A stretch of 64,000 bases of DNA from Rhynchospora pubera. Lineage: Eukaryota; Streptophyta; Magnoliopsida; Poales; Cyperaceae. The translations under genes and the position numbers were made by a program. Of this stretch, positions 10,771 to 20,818 are shown piece after piece. The notes under the pieces were generated by a model, which worked only from the letters and a program-made list of their open reading frames with translations, searched no databases and had not been told where the DNA came from. The stretch is taken from positions 154,933,461-154,997,460 of the forward strand of contig CM051460.1 of assembly GCA_028095005.1 (NCBI GenBank). Direction: 5' to 3'. Numbering within the stretch: position 1 is the stretch's first letter; each line of letters begins with the position of its first letter.

Positions 10771-12891
10771 TTAGGCCACATTGGTTACCATACCACTAGT
10801 TGTACCACTAGAGGTACAAGCTTTTGGAACCCACTTACCTTTGGACTCACCATTTGGTTTCCTAAGTTTGCATTCCAACGAGATATGACCATTTTGACAA
10901 CAATAGTTGCAATATGCATTGGTTGGCTTAGGCATGGTAGAACCCTTGACAAAATGAGAATAGTAATGGGCTCTAAGGTATTCGGCCTTCTTCTTAGGAT
11001 GATTGGATGAGGCATTAAAATCCTTTTTGCGATCCTTTTGGAAGTGTTGGGAAACATTCTTCTTATGCCCATTGGATTGAGCTTTGTGGTTTTGAGAAGA
11101 GTGTTGCTCTTTAAATTCATAAAACCATCCATCGGGTCCTCTAAAATAAATTTTATTGGACGCCTTTGGAACAAAAACCTTCTTTTCTTGATTTTGCAAA
11201 TTCTTTTCGTTTTGCACTCTAGTGTTTCTAGGTTTCCTTTGGTACATATGTGCATGACCACGAGAATTCCTAGGTTTTTGAGATTGTGTGGTTTGTGCAA
11301 CTTGTTTCCCATTATTGTGTGACAAGTTCCTTTTCTTGGTTTGATAAGGCTTTTGGTAACCAAGACCGGACTTGTCATGAGGCTTTTGACCTTTAAAAAG
11401 GTTTTTCAAATCCGTTTTAGGAACTTGGGCTAAAACCGGTTTTTCAAGTTGTTTTTCAAGCTCCTTTATTTTAGCCTCATACTCACCCATCTTAGAAGTA
11501 AGCTCATCTACCTTGGTTTTTAAGGTTTCTATTGTATCGGTTTTCCTAACCAAGGCATCATGGGTAGCATCAAGAATAGAATTCAACCTATCACAATCAA
11601 CACATTTGGTTGAACAATTTGGTTCATCATCACTCTCACTATCACTACTACTAAGAGATTCATTGAGAGGAAGATATACCTTAGATGAGCTCGACTTTGG
11701 TGAAGTTGGTGGAGATGGAGGTGGTGTTGCTTTACGCGCTTGAAGTAGCGGATGAACAAATCTTGTCCCTTGATTGAACTCATTGAGGATGTCCTTCACG
11801 AAGTCATCTTCCACATCATCCGTTGAAAATACCACCTCTTCCACATTTGCCACCAAAGCATACACCTCATGAGCATCCGAATCGGATGAGCTTGTTTCGG
11901 ATTCAACATCCCACAAGGCATGCATGGCTTGAGCCTTCTTCTTTTCCTTCTTGTGCTTAGGCTTTGGCTTGTCGGTTTGCACTTGAGGGAAAAGCTTGTG
12001 ACACTTGTGCATTGAATGCCCCTCTTTATTGCACACAAAACACAACTCCCGTTCATCATTGGCTAATCTCTCATTGTTGAACTTCTTCTCATGCTTGAGC
12101 AACCCACGATACATCTTCTCAATCACCATCTCTTGCTTTGTCTCATCAAGCTCGTAGAGGTTTAATGGTGTTTGATGTGGATATCGGCGATGAGAGGATC
12201 GAGATGATGATGTGGAGGCGGGATTGCTTGTGGAGGTCATGGCGAAGGTTCTTGGATGAGGCTCTAGTTTGGCGAGTTGCTTGAGCTTCTCCTCAACACA
12301 TCGAAGCTCGGTGTACATTTGTTCCGGGGTGTACGCATGGTCCATCCGGATAATGGTCTCAAGCGACGTGATGTGAGCATCCCATTCGTGCCGTCCACTC
12401 ATAGCCCGCATCATCTTCCCTACAATCTTGCCATTTGTTAGGGGCTCACCTCCTTCGGTGAATTCATTTTGGAGTTGTACAAGACGAGTGTACATATCCT
12501 CAATGGATTCACCATCCTTTATGTGGAAATTCTCAAATTGAGAGTACAACTCATACAATCTAGAGTGTCTAATTTGAGAATTTCCCTCATAACGGGTGAG
12601 GAGAGCCATCCACATATCATGTGCTAAATCATATCTACAAAGGGTCATACCAATTGATTCATGGACCGAGGCTAATATGGCATTAACCGCACAATCATTG
12701 TCCCTTTGGTTATCACGAGACTTCTTGGTCAAATCGGTAGAATTTGGTTTAAGTTCGGGGGTATACCGATTTTCTACCACATGCCAATATCCCAACATAT
12801 TGAGGTAGTTCACCATGCATCTCTTCCAAAAAGAGAAATTTCTACAATTTTGGCCTAATTTATCCGGTCTCTCTACAAACCGAGCCGCCAT
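10771..12891 (-). CDS. gag: Retrotransposon Gag polyprotein with two zinc knuckles
   Basis: A 706-codon intact frame, the only coding region of its element. The start (MAARFVERP) lies about 40 bases after the primer binding site. The N-terminal 200 residues have the plant copia Gag/UBN2 pattern (FSFWKRCMVNYL, MWMALLTRYEG, DMYTRLVQLQNEF). A first zinc knuckle CFVCNKEGHSMHKC lies near residues 283-296, an acidic Ser-rich stretch follows, then a predicted coiled coil of about 35 residues near 450-487 (LKTKVDELTSKMGEYEAK), a basic stretch, and a second knuckle CNYCCQNGHISLEC near residue 660. The product should assemble virus-like particles and package RNA. No protease, integrase or reverse transcriptase motif follows the stop. 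An intact frame between identical LTRs suggests it still serves transposition. Confidence 0.9.
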   Translation of the reverse strand: MAARFVERPDKLGQNCRNFSFWKRCMVNYLNMLGYWHVVENRYTPELKPNSTDLTKKSRDNQRDNDCAVNAILASVHESIGMTLCRYDLAHDMWMALLTRYEGNSQIRHSRLYELYSQFENFHIKDGESIEDMYTRLVQLQNEFTEGGEPLTNGKIVGKMMRAMSGRHEWDAHITSLETIIRMDHAYTPEQMYTELRCVEEKLKQLAKLEPHPRTFAMTSTSNPASTSSSRSSHRRYPHQTPLNLYELDETKQEMVIEKMYRGLLKHEKKFNNERLANDERELCFVCNKEGHSMHKCHKLFPQVQTDKPKPKHKKEKKKAQAMHALWDVESETSSSDSDAHEVYALVANVEEVVFSTDDVEDDFVKDILNEFNQGTRFVHPLLQARKATPPPSPPTSPKSSSSKVYLPLNESLSSSDSESDDEPNCSTKCVDCDRLNSILDATHDALVRKTDTIETLKTKVDELTSKMGEYEAKIKELEKQLEKPVLAQVPKTDLKNLFKGQKPHDKSGLGYQKPYQTKKRNLSHNNGKQVAQTTQSQKPRNSRGHAHMYQRKPRNTRVQNEKNLQNQEKKVFVPKASNKIYFRGPDGWFYEFKEQHSSQNHKAQSNGHKKNVSQHFQKDRKKDFNASSNHPKKKAEYLRAHYYSHFVKGSTMPKPTNAYCNYCCQNGHISLECKLRKPNGESKGKWVPKACTSSGTTSGMVTNVA

Positions 12892-12932
12892 GACCGAAAA
12901 CCAAGATTAAGAATAGCTTAAACGAGGTTCCC

Positions 12933-12944
12933 GCTCTGATACCA
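12933..12944 (-). promoter_or_regulatory. Primer binding site (initiator tRNA-Met) of Gag-only element
   Basis: The minus strand reads tggtatcagagc two bases inside the 5' LTR end, a perfect match to the standard plant copia site for initiator methionine tRNA. Confidence 0.92.
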
Positions 12945-12946
12945 CT

Positions 12947-14432
12947 TGTTGTCCCTAAAGGGGGCGGCTTAACCAAGGTTTAGCGGAAGCGATTTAAGGT
13001 TTTGGACCGGTTTGGTATGAACTACCCTAACACAATTCAATTGGTACCCAATACAAGCAAGCACACAAGCAATTCAAGTATAGCAAGATAATAAAGAGAG
13101 AAAGAGAGAGATAGAAATTGAACACGCGATGTGATTACGGAGTTCCGACCCGCTAGAAGAAGCTAGCCTTAGTCGTACGTCTCCGGGAGTTTCGCTACCA
13201 ACAAAGGGCGCGCTCCGTTCAATTCCAACAAGAACGGGACTACAACTTCGAACCGAATCACCTCGTCACAAGGACACTCGAGGCGGATCGGCCTAACTCG
13301 AATGAACAAGCTTAAACACTCAAAGGATTGAGGCTCTAACCAAATCACTCAACAAATCTAGCAATTAACACTAGTGGATTGGTTTACACACTCTAATCTC
13401 AATGATTTAGCTAAATAAATGCTCAAACACAAGAGAGAGTAGTGTCTAACTGGTTGGAGCTCAAAAGGGATGAATTTCAAAGGTTTCACCTATTTCTCAA
13501 CAGTTCCAAGAGGCCCCATATATATAGAGGGCGCCAACAGCTCCAAAGACCAGTCAAAACAGACTCTGGCGTTATACAACGCTATATGCCGTTGTACAAC
13601 GCCCAAGTAGCCGTTGAAAAATCAAACGGTCACAGACAATAACGTTGTGAGTTGTCAGAGCGTTGTGTAACGCTGTATAGCGTTGCACAACGCTTCAGCA
13701 AAAATCCAAAGCAAAAGCTCGACAGTTCCGTTGGAACTTGTCAGAGCGTTGTGTAACGCTTGGTAGCGTTGCACAACGAAGTCAAGAAAGCGAATAAGGC
13801 AGAACTGACAAACTCAACCAACATTGTCAGAACGTCATACGACGCTGACTGCCGTCACACAACGTCGCCGTTGCACAACGCTATTCAGCGTTGCTCTACG
13901 CGACCAGAGCAACTGAGCGAAGTTTAGAGTGTCACACAACGCTGTCGTTGCACAACGTTGAGTCGCGTTACACAACACAGGAGCAGAAATGTTGTGTAAC
14001 GTTACTTAGCGTTGCACAACGTTCTGACAAGGGGAAATAATAGATTTAACTGGTTTAAAAGCAAATGAACTAACGTTGCACAACGCTACTGAGCGTTGTG
14101 TAACGCTGCTCCAACCTTGTCAGAGGTTTTGCAATTTAAGAGCTAATTAACTCTGCGTTGTGTAACGGCAACTGGCGTTGTATGACGCTGGACAGAAAAA
14201 ACTGAGCATTTTACCAGCAAATTGATTGAGATTAATTTAGAGTTTAATTAAACCTTAACTAAGGATTCTAACTAGTCCAAAACAATCTCTTGAAGCTCCA
14301 AACTATGCGCTACACTTGCTTTAATCCATTCTTCATAAATTGCATCTTCTTCCTATAAAACTCAAAGAAGATTGTTAAATGCCAAATGATATTGTTTTGC
14401 AATCGACAAACCTAGAGACGTTTAGTACAACA
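12947..14432 (-). repeat. 5' LTR of Gag-only element (right copy)
   Basis: 1486 bp, apparently identical to 8985-10470. The minus strand contains the motif cluster (about 13566-14190), then a TATA-like box, so transcription should start about 30 bases further, near 13490, and run leftward through gag. Confidence 0.95.
13518..13527 (-). promoter_or_regulatory. TATA box in LTR promoter
   Basis: The minus strand reads ccctctatatatatgg in otherwise GC-richer LTR sequence, directly downstream of the palindromic motif cluster. Its twin is at 9556-9565. Position and context fit the U3/R promoter. Confidence 0.65.
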
Positions 14433-14551
14433 GAGACAAGTGTCAATATACTGGGTACATGACATAGAGGGACCTTCCTTCTGCTTTTTTATTGTATTTA
14501 CGGTTTTAGAGAGAGAGAGAGAGAAGGACAAAGGAGGTTCCTGGCCCTCAC

Positions 14552-14753
14552 TATGGCTCCGTTTGGATGTGTTGAGAATAAGGTAGGAAGAAGGAAGAAG
14601 GGAAGAAATTTATTGGGAAGGGGTAAATTTATTGGGAAGTGTGTAACTTTTGTGAAGAGTTTGGATGGTTAGGAATAAATTTATTGAAAAAAATTCCTTA
14701 TTCCTTATTCCTTCTTCCCACTTCCCACTTCCCACCATCCAAACACAGCCTAT
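14552..14753. mobile_element. Tourist-like MITE with TAT TSD
   Basis: The element 14555-14750 (196 bp) begins ggctccgtttggatgtg and ends ccatccaaacacagcc, which are inverted repeats. A TAT triplet flanks each end. G-rich ends with gtttgg and a 3-bp TSD fit PIF/Harbinger (Tourist) MITEs. The inside is built from inverted aattcctt/aagg words. A GA microsatellite precedes it (14507-14524). Confidence 0.8.
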
Positions 14754-17381
14754 CTGATCCTGAGTGGAAGAACAATTATTGATTTGGTTGCGTTGATACG
14801 TTCTTCTTCTCTCCAGTATTGAACAATGGAGATCCCAGATATCTCTTTCAGCCGGAATACCAAAATGTGTTTAATAAAAATTTAAATAAGAAAAGTTTCA
14901 TTGATATTTTATTATTGCAAAAACAACTTGCAAATTTCTCTTGCAATTTAATCGGAAGTACTATAATCCTTGGACAATATCGCAGGGAAGCAATTATAAT
15001 ACATGACGGTACTTGATGATTAGTTAAACTAACATTTACATGATAAGAAGGTTTCCATTGCTTACATTTTGGATGCCTTCAAATCCCAACAATTCACTAT
15101 TTAATTTTTTTGCTAAATTTTAAATTTAAGTTTTCATTTTCTTGTAAAGTTGTAATCATTAAAAGTTTAGATAACTTTATGTATACAGTTGAAAGTTTGT
15201 AATACATAAAAATATTCATCAAAAATTAATCTACTGACTACAATGCTTGAGAGATCTAGCGCATTATTAACATTCAATCAGCATATACATCCTAGTAGAA
15301 ATTCAAACATAAAATTTTTATAAAGGGCTATTATGATTTCAGAATGCATTTACTAGATACTTATGTAATTTCCTATGTTCTGGATAAGTAGAAAAAGGTT
15401 ATATTCATTTCTATTTTTTTCATTTAAGAATTTTTACATTTTTTAACTTGAAGGAAAGTCTCCAATGCTTAAGAATGGAGATGAGATGCAGTGTGTACAG
15501 AAAAAGGCTAGCAGTGGAATTGGTGTGAACTTATTGGTGCCACTGCCTCTCCTGGGGTCAGTTTTCTGAAAACAGATCTGGTTTTGTCTGCTATAGAAAC
15601 AAACTGTTGGACTTTTCTGTGGCAAATGTCATCCCTCAGCATCAAACCATTGATTAAAATATTTGTGATTTTTGCAGTTTCAGAGTTTTTTTTTTCTTTT
15701 TCTAGTTATTAGTTTTACTGATTACAATTAATCGTTTATTAGTCTTGTTATTTTTTTTTTAAGATTTTAGACTACAGTATTATGCATGACATTGATCGAC
15801 CGATTCTATAATTTTAAATGTTGATTTCTGAGAATTAATTGTATGACCTGTAATTATAAATTTTGATTTCGAGGAATTAATTTTCTGATCTGAACCTCTC
15901 AATTTAATTTATATATAATTTTTGTATCACCAAAATTTATGTTCATTTAACAATATAAATTGCTAAGTTTTAAGGAATGAAGATTATCAGTTTTATTATA
16001 GATTGTTATGTTTTTAAGAATAAAAAAATTTGATAGCCTACAACAATTAGAAATTTAGATCGTATTGAATGGTTTGAAGTAGCTATCTAAGATTTGAAAA
16101 TCAGACATTGTTGTTCGGAATTTTGAAATTGCAACTTGTAAGTAATGTACAACACCAAAGTTCCTTTTGAATATGTATGAAAAATAAGATCATGAATTTT
16201 TGCAGTGATTGGATGGTAAACTTTAACAAATATTTCGGTGGAACAATAATACGTTGCCCGAGCAGTTTTAAAAGTTATGCAAAGATGTTGAATCTTAAAT
16301 AGTCTCCAACTGAAAACAAACTGTGTGGAAATTGCACATTGAAAAGTGTCGACGGTCTAATTATACATCTTCTTGGACGTTGGTAGTGCGTACGGTTAAA
16401 TATGAAACTTCATAAAATCTTTTGAAAATTACATGTTGTAAAATATTGTACCCGTTGAATTAAATTTGGATAGTGGAACCGCGTGCCTACCTGCCTCCAA
16501 AGAAAACATAACAAGTCTATACTCTCTAGCTTTCTTTTTCCAAAGGACAAGAGATCTCTGCTTTGCCATTAAGGTCCTGCTATCGTTGACTCGTGAAATG
16601 AAGATAAATGCCTATTATTTTTTTGTATGAAATTAAAAAGTTCATATCTTTTATGAATTCGGATATCGTGTTTTATATAAGATATAATTAGTAAAGTATG
16701 CATCCGGATATCGTGTTTATCAACCCGCATGAACAAATAGTAGATATATTTTTTTAAGTTAGTTTTATTTAGAGGCATGATTCAACGGTTTTGACGATAT
16801 ATTTTTCTTTTGCATCATGGAGTTTTCTATGGAAAATGACGAAATCACACCATGAATGTTAGATTTTACGTTTTAGTAGACAGAAATTAATATTCAATTC
16901 ATTTTACTCTAATAACAGCAGATATTTCTAGCTACTATTAAAAAAAAACATACATAATGTTTAACTTCATGAGATATATATTATCAGCATGTTTCAAATT
17001 TCACAATAAATATATATATTTTTTAATGCAACATCAATCTTGAATTTGCCAGAATATTGAAACTTTATCAAGAGAGCGGAAGTTAGGAAGCCCGCTGCAA
17101 CAAAAAGCTTCTGTCCTGCAATTTGATATTAATATATCAATCAATCATCATCATCAATACATATATTAATCTTGGGTACAGGATCCGGATCCGAACAATG
17201 TAGCTAAACACTGTTGGTTAACAGTGTGGCTGACAGTTGGGGTCCGCTCGACAGAAAAATATTTTATATTCAACACTGTCTTTTATTCGGATTTTCTGTG
17301 ATGGTCTCAGCAAAACTCGAACAAAACTAAAGAGTAATTTTCGCAGAAGATCCCGTCTCGAAATTGGGGGTTCACGCGCAT
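14754..17381. other. Gene-free AT-rich stretch
   Basis: 2.6 kb without a supported gene. Open frames at 14819-15016, 15443-15625 (minus) and 16569-16778 (minus) are short, lack domains and have no splice-site context. From about 17240 to 17380 the words taaagagtaattttcgcagaa and acgcgcatgg start a diverged duplication that recurs at about 17660-17735. Confidence 0.5.
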
Positions 17382-17604
17382 GGCTAGAGCCGGAATCGCA
17401 TCCTCTGGATGGCCATCCAGTGGATGGTTCGATCTCAGCCGTCTGATTTAATCTCAATGGCTATAAATGCCCCGTGCATGATACTAAGATTGATAGGCCC
17501 GAAAAAATCTAACCGTTTAGATTAAATCAGACGGCTCGTATCCAAAGACGTCCACTGGATGGTTGTATTACAACCATCCAGAGGATACGCTCCCGGCTAG
17601 AGCC
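17382..17604. mobile_element. Mutator-type foldback MITE with 10-bp TSD
   Basis: The element 17392-17594 (about 203 bp) has two long inverted arms. The left arm starts ggaatcgcatcctctggatgg and the right arm, reversed, reads ggagcgtatcctctggatgg. The pairing continues through ccatccagtgga and gccgtctgatttaatct. The decamer ggctagagcc is at 17382-17391 and 17595-17604. A 9-10 bp TSD with long terminal inverted repeats indicates a non-autonomous MULE. The open frames across it on both strands (17218-17457, 17237-17446) are artefacts of the repeat. Confidence 0.88.
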
Positions 17605-17824
17605 TGGAGTTCAGTTCACGCGCTTTGTACAGTGGTGTACTGGTGTGTGATTAATTAGCAAGATTTTCTATGGCAATCTAAACAAAATTCAATTATAACT
17701 AAAGTATCATTTTCGCAGAAAATCTGGTGTCCTGTCTCCACTCGATTTCTACCGCAGTGGAGTGGAAAAACAAAAAAAACATGGTGGGACCCAACCTTCT
17801 TTATGATATGGTGCAAATAGCATT

Positions 17825-18343
17825 TCTATACTATATTTAATTCTAATATGGTACAAATATAGAAACGCCAATGGTAGCATTTTTATAAAATATTATGGTA
17901 TTAATTATGGCTTACAAAATATTATACATAATTTTTTTAATTTCAATATACTTTTTCATGCAATTTCAGCGATGTATGTTGCAAAAAATTTGATTATTGT
18001 ATTTTTGTTTGAAATATAAGTATATTCTTCAGCGATTGTGTACTATTAGCTATATACCATGTTAAAAATTATTGCGCAACACAGCTGATTTATATGATCT
18101 CTCCAATAAATAAAATAATAAAAATATCAAAAATAAAAATAACATTGTATACTGTTATTCCGGGCTGCATCGAGAAATATATATATTTTTTCGACGTGCA
18201 ACAGGTCTTGCGCATATGATGATTATATAGTTTTAAAAAATATCACACAACGCAACTAATTTGTGTGATTTCTCGAATGGATACAATGTAAAAAAAATAT
18301 AAAAAATACAGAATAGATCGCGCAACGCGCGAAACCCCGCTAG
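17825..18343 (+). mobile_element. Small non-autonomous Helitron
   Basis: The right end carries Helitron 3' hallmarks: the hairpin tcgcgcaacgcgcga (6-bp stem, 3-base loop, 18317-18331), then aaccccg and the terminal CTAG (18340-18343) followed by T. The likely 5' end is tctatactatatttaattc at 17825, a start seen in many plant Helitrons, giving a 519-bp element. The base before it is T rather than the usual A, so the 5' boundary is less certain. No coding capacity. Confidence 0.7.
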
Positions 18344-19321
18344 TATGTATTTATTTTTCACAAGCCTAATGGAATTCATTTTTTTTATATATGAAGAAAA
18401 ATTTATGTTCCTTTGATATATAAAGTACATTTACTTTTTCTTTTTATCTGAAGCAAGTACAAGTTGGCACAAGAAAATAGCAAAAAAAAAATGGTGGGGC
18501 CCACAGAACTTTTCTTTTAAGGCTGTCAAAAGATTAATGATAGGGTTCTTTGAGCCTTGACAAAGTTTTGTATGGTTGGAAAATGTTGGGGTTCTATTCT
18601 TTGGAGATATTCTTGTCTCCTTCATATTCTAACACGAGAGCGGACATCATTTGAAAAAGAACTTTCTAGGTACACTTATGCTTGGTTTAATTAAAAGGCT
18701 ACCAATAATCTTCAAGTTATTATTAAATATGACTAAACAAAATTTATGTGTGAATAGGATAGCCGTTCTGCATTGATTTGTTGACAGCGGCAGGAGCAAT
18801 TGCAAATAAATAAATATGGAAGTTATAACTTACAAGGTAAGGTTGTCTTAAGAGGCCAATGCCATGATAATCCGTGACTTTAACATCCCTTACTACAGCT
18901 TATCAAATTGGATAATTATTGGAAAAAAATGTGTAACTAAACTGATTTTAGTTATTTTATTTTCTGAGAAAGGTTATTTGAAGTCTATGGATTTTAGAAG
19001 AAAATATTAATTTACAAATTTTTAGTTCAAAAATTTTGATGAAAGACCCAATCAAATTAACATATATATTAAATTTTATTTTTGAGATGCATACAGAACG
19101 ATAGAGCATAAAAGTTGAATGCTCAACTTACCCACCGATATAATCAATAATTCTGACTTCTGAGGTACTGGATTTGTTAAATGTTAATGTCATTCTCCAG
19201 TCTAGACCAACTTGACTCGCCTATACATTTTAAAATGTTCAAGCACATAATGCTACCGGACACACTAACATTAGCCTGGAGGTCAAATCAAGCATATACC
19301 AGCTGAATGGTATCTAATTCT
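18344..19321. other. Non-coding stretch
   Basis: No gene or repeat boundary recognised. Two short minus-strand frames (18233-18430, which overlaps the Helitron end, and 18431-18625) have no domain content. Confidence 0.45.
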
Positions 19322-19324
19322 TTA

Positions 19325-19554
19325 GGGTGTGTTTGGATGCAACGGAATAAGCCGGGAATAGGAAATATGAATAAGGAATTTCGGTTTACGTGCTTATTCT
19401 TATTCCTTATTTTTATACCATGGTTTTGTTAGTATAGGAATAAGGGCCCTTATTCCTTATTCTTGTGTTGTTTGGGTTGCACAAGAATATGAATAAACAC
19501 GCAAATCGAAATTTCTTATTCATATTTTCTGTTCCCGCTCATCCAAACACACCC
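19325..19554. mobile_element. Tourist-like MITE
   Basis: About 230 bp bounded by the inverted repeats gggtgtgtttggatg and catccaaacacaccc. The interior folds on itself through repeated ggaataagg/ccttattcc words. The flanking triplets are tta and ata, so no exact TSD is left. Confidence 0.75.
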
Positions 19555-20695
19555 ATATATCTTTATCCGTATTTCACTGAACAACAGACAGGAATACGAG
19601 ATTTGAACTAATCCGAACTTCTCTTTTCAAAATTCGGACATCTATTTGTGCTGTCAACTCATCGTACAAGGATTCTACTTCGAATTTTTTCGCCACCCAA
19701 AATATTCATACAAATTTTCACTGAATAAAAACTAATTGAAAGCATTCTTGACAGCCCCCGTCAAACTTCTGTAAAAAAAATAATAATAACTGAAAGAAAG
19801 TGTTTTGATATATAGCTATTAGGTATTCACTGACAAATTTGAAATAAAATAATAACAATGAAATTACCATTTCGATAAGAGTTTAAAAGTAAAAAACTCT
19901 ACTTCAAAATTTGTGCATATTAGTAAAATTTTATGAATTTTATGTCAATCAGGAAAAAATTAAAATATTGTAATTTTTGCATATGAGGAGAAAATATTTT
20001 ATGAAATTAAATATCATATCAGATAATTCTTGTTAGTCATTTGCATCCAGAATTAAATTAAAAAAGGTACAAAACAAAAATTAAAAATGTTTAAATTCTC
20101 ACTATCCGGCCGTAATAAAAGCGGATCCAACGGTCCGTAATTATGTGTTCGGATCATGAAAAACGGAGAGCGCCATGCTTAGGCATCTTTATCGAGTTAG
20201 AACAATGAACTTTTCACACGTGGCATGTACCAGGATACCGGCCCAAAGGCTGAATCGCCACAAGTAGAAGCGCATGTGAATGCACAGTCCAACTCCGTCT
20301 CCTCTCCAATCATACCGGACCAAGTTGCTGATATTAATAACATCAGAACCATTCATTTAAGATCTGGCTGTTCTAACAACCGTTGATCGGTGACAATTGA
20401 GCTTGACGAACCCTCAGTCAAATAAATTTGACCGTAGCATTTCTTGATTAGAATTATTTGTCAACACACTTTCTCTCTCAATAAAAAAAAATAATAATAC
20501 ATGCGTTTTTCACTTTTTTTGTGAATAATATGCACATAGCTTATCGTGTTATTTACAATCATATATATACCTTAAGCATTTTAAAGATATATTCTTTTTG
20601 TTCTGTAAATTTGTTGAAATGTATTTTTTTTTATAAAGATTATTCTTTAAAGAAAAATTGCTTCTAAGAAAACATTTATTTTTTTCTCATAAAGG
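19555..20695. other. Non-coding stretch
   Basis: AT-rich, no gene supported. The GC-richer part at about 20105-20420 contains the G-box-like word cacacgtggc but no nearby frame or exon that it might serve. Confidence 0.45.
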
Positions 20696-20815
20696 CTCCG
20701 TTTGGATAAGGTGTGGGAAAAAGAGAAGAAGCGGGAAGAAGTATTGAGAAGTGTGTAACTTTGTGAAGAGTTTGGATTGTTTATAATAAATTTATTTCCT
20801 TATTCCTTCTTTCCA
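20696..20815. repeat. Half of a Tourist-like MITE
   Basis: Begins ggctccgtttggataaggtg and carries the left-arm sequence (gtgtgtaactttgtgaagag, ggattgtttataataaa) of the same MITE family, but ends at ttccaaatg without a matching right terminus, running straight into a second copy that starts gctccgtttggataagg at 20819. Confidence 0.65.
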
Positions 20816-20818
20816 AAT

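Larger units (their letters stand above)
8980..14437 (-). mobile_element. Non-autonomous LTR retrotransposon coding only for Gag (TR-GAG type, Sirevirus-like), minus strand
   Basis: Two 1486-bp LTRs (8985-10470 and 12947-14432) start tgttgtccc and end tagtacaaca. The 5-bp duplication gagac lies at 8980-8984 and 14433-14437. On the minus strand the primer binding site abuts the right LTR and the polypurine tract abuts the left LTR, which sets the orientation. The 2.5-kb interior encodes one Gag protein and nothing resembling protease, integrase or reverse transcriptase. The LTRs look identical throughout, so insertion was very recent and enzymes must have come from another element. Large LTRs, several polypurine-like tracts and a long two-zinc-knuckle Gag point to the Sirevirus branch of Ty1/copia; that placement is inference. 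Confidence 0.95.

Noticed and set aside
11038..11322. Plus-strand frame of 94 codons opposite gag
   Set aside because: Shadow of the minus-strand gag frame with biased composition.
20105..20420. GC-richer block with cacacgtggc, considered as a promoter
   Set aside because: No exon, leader or open frame nearby on either strand.
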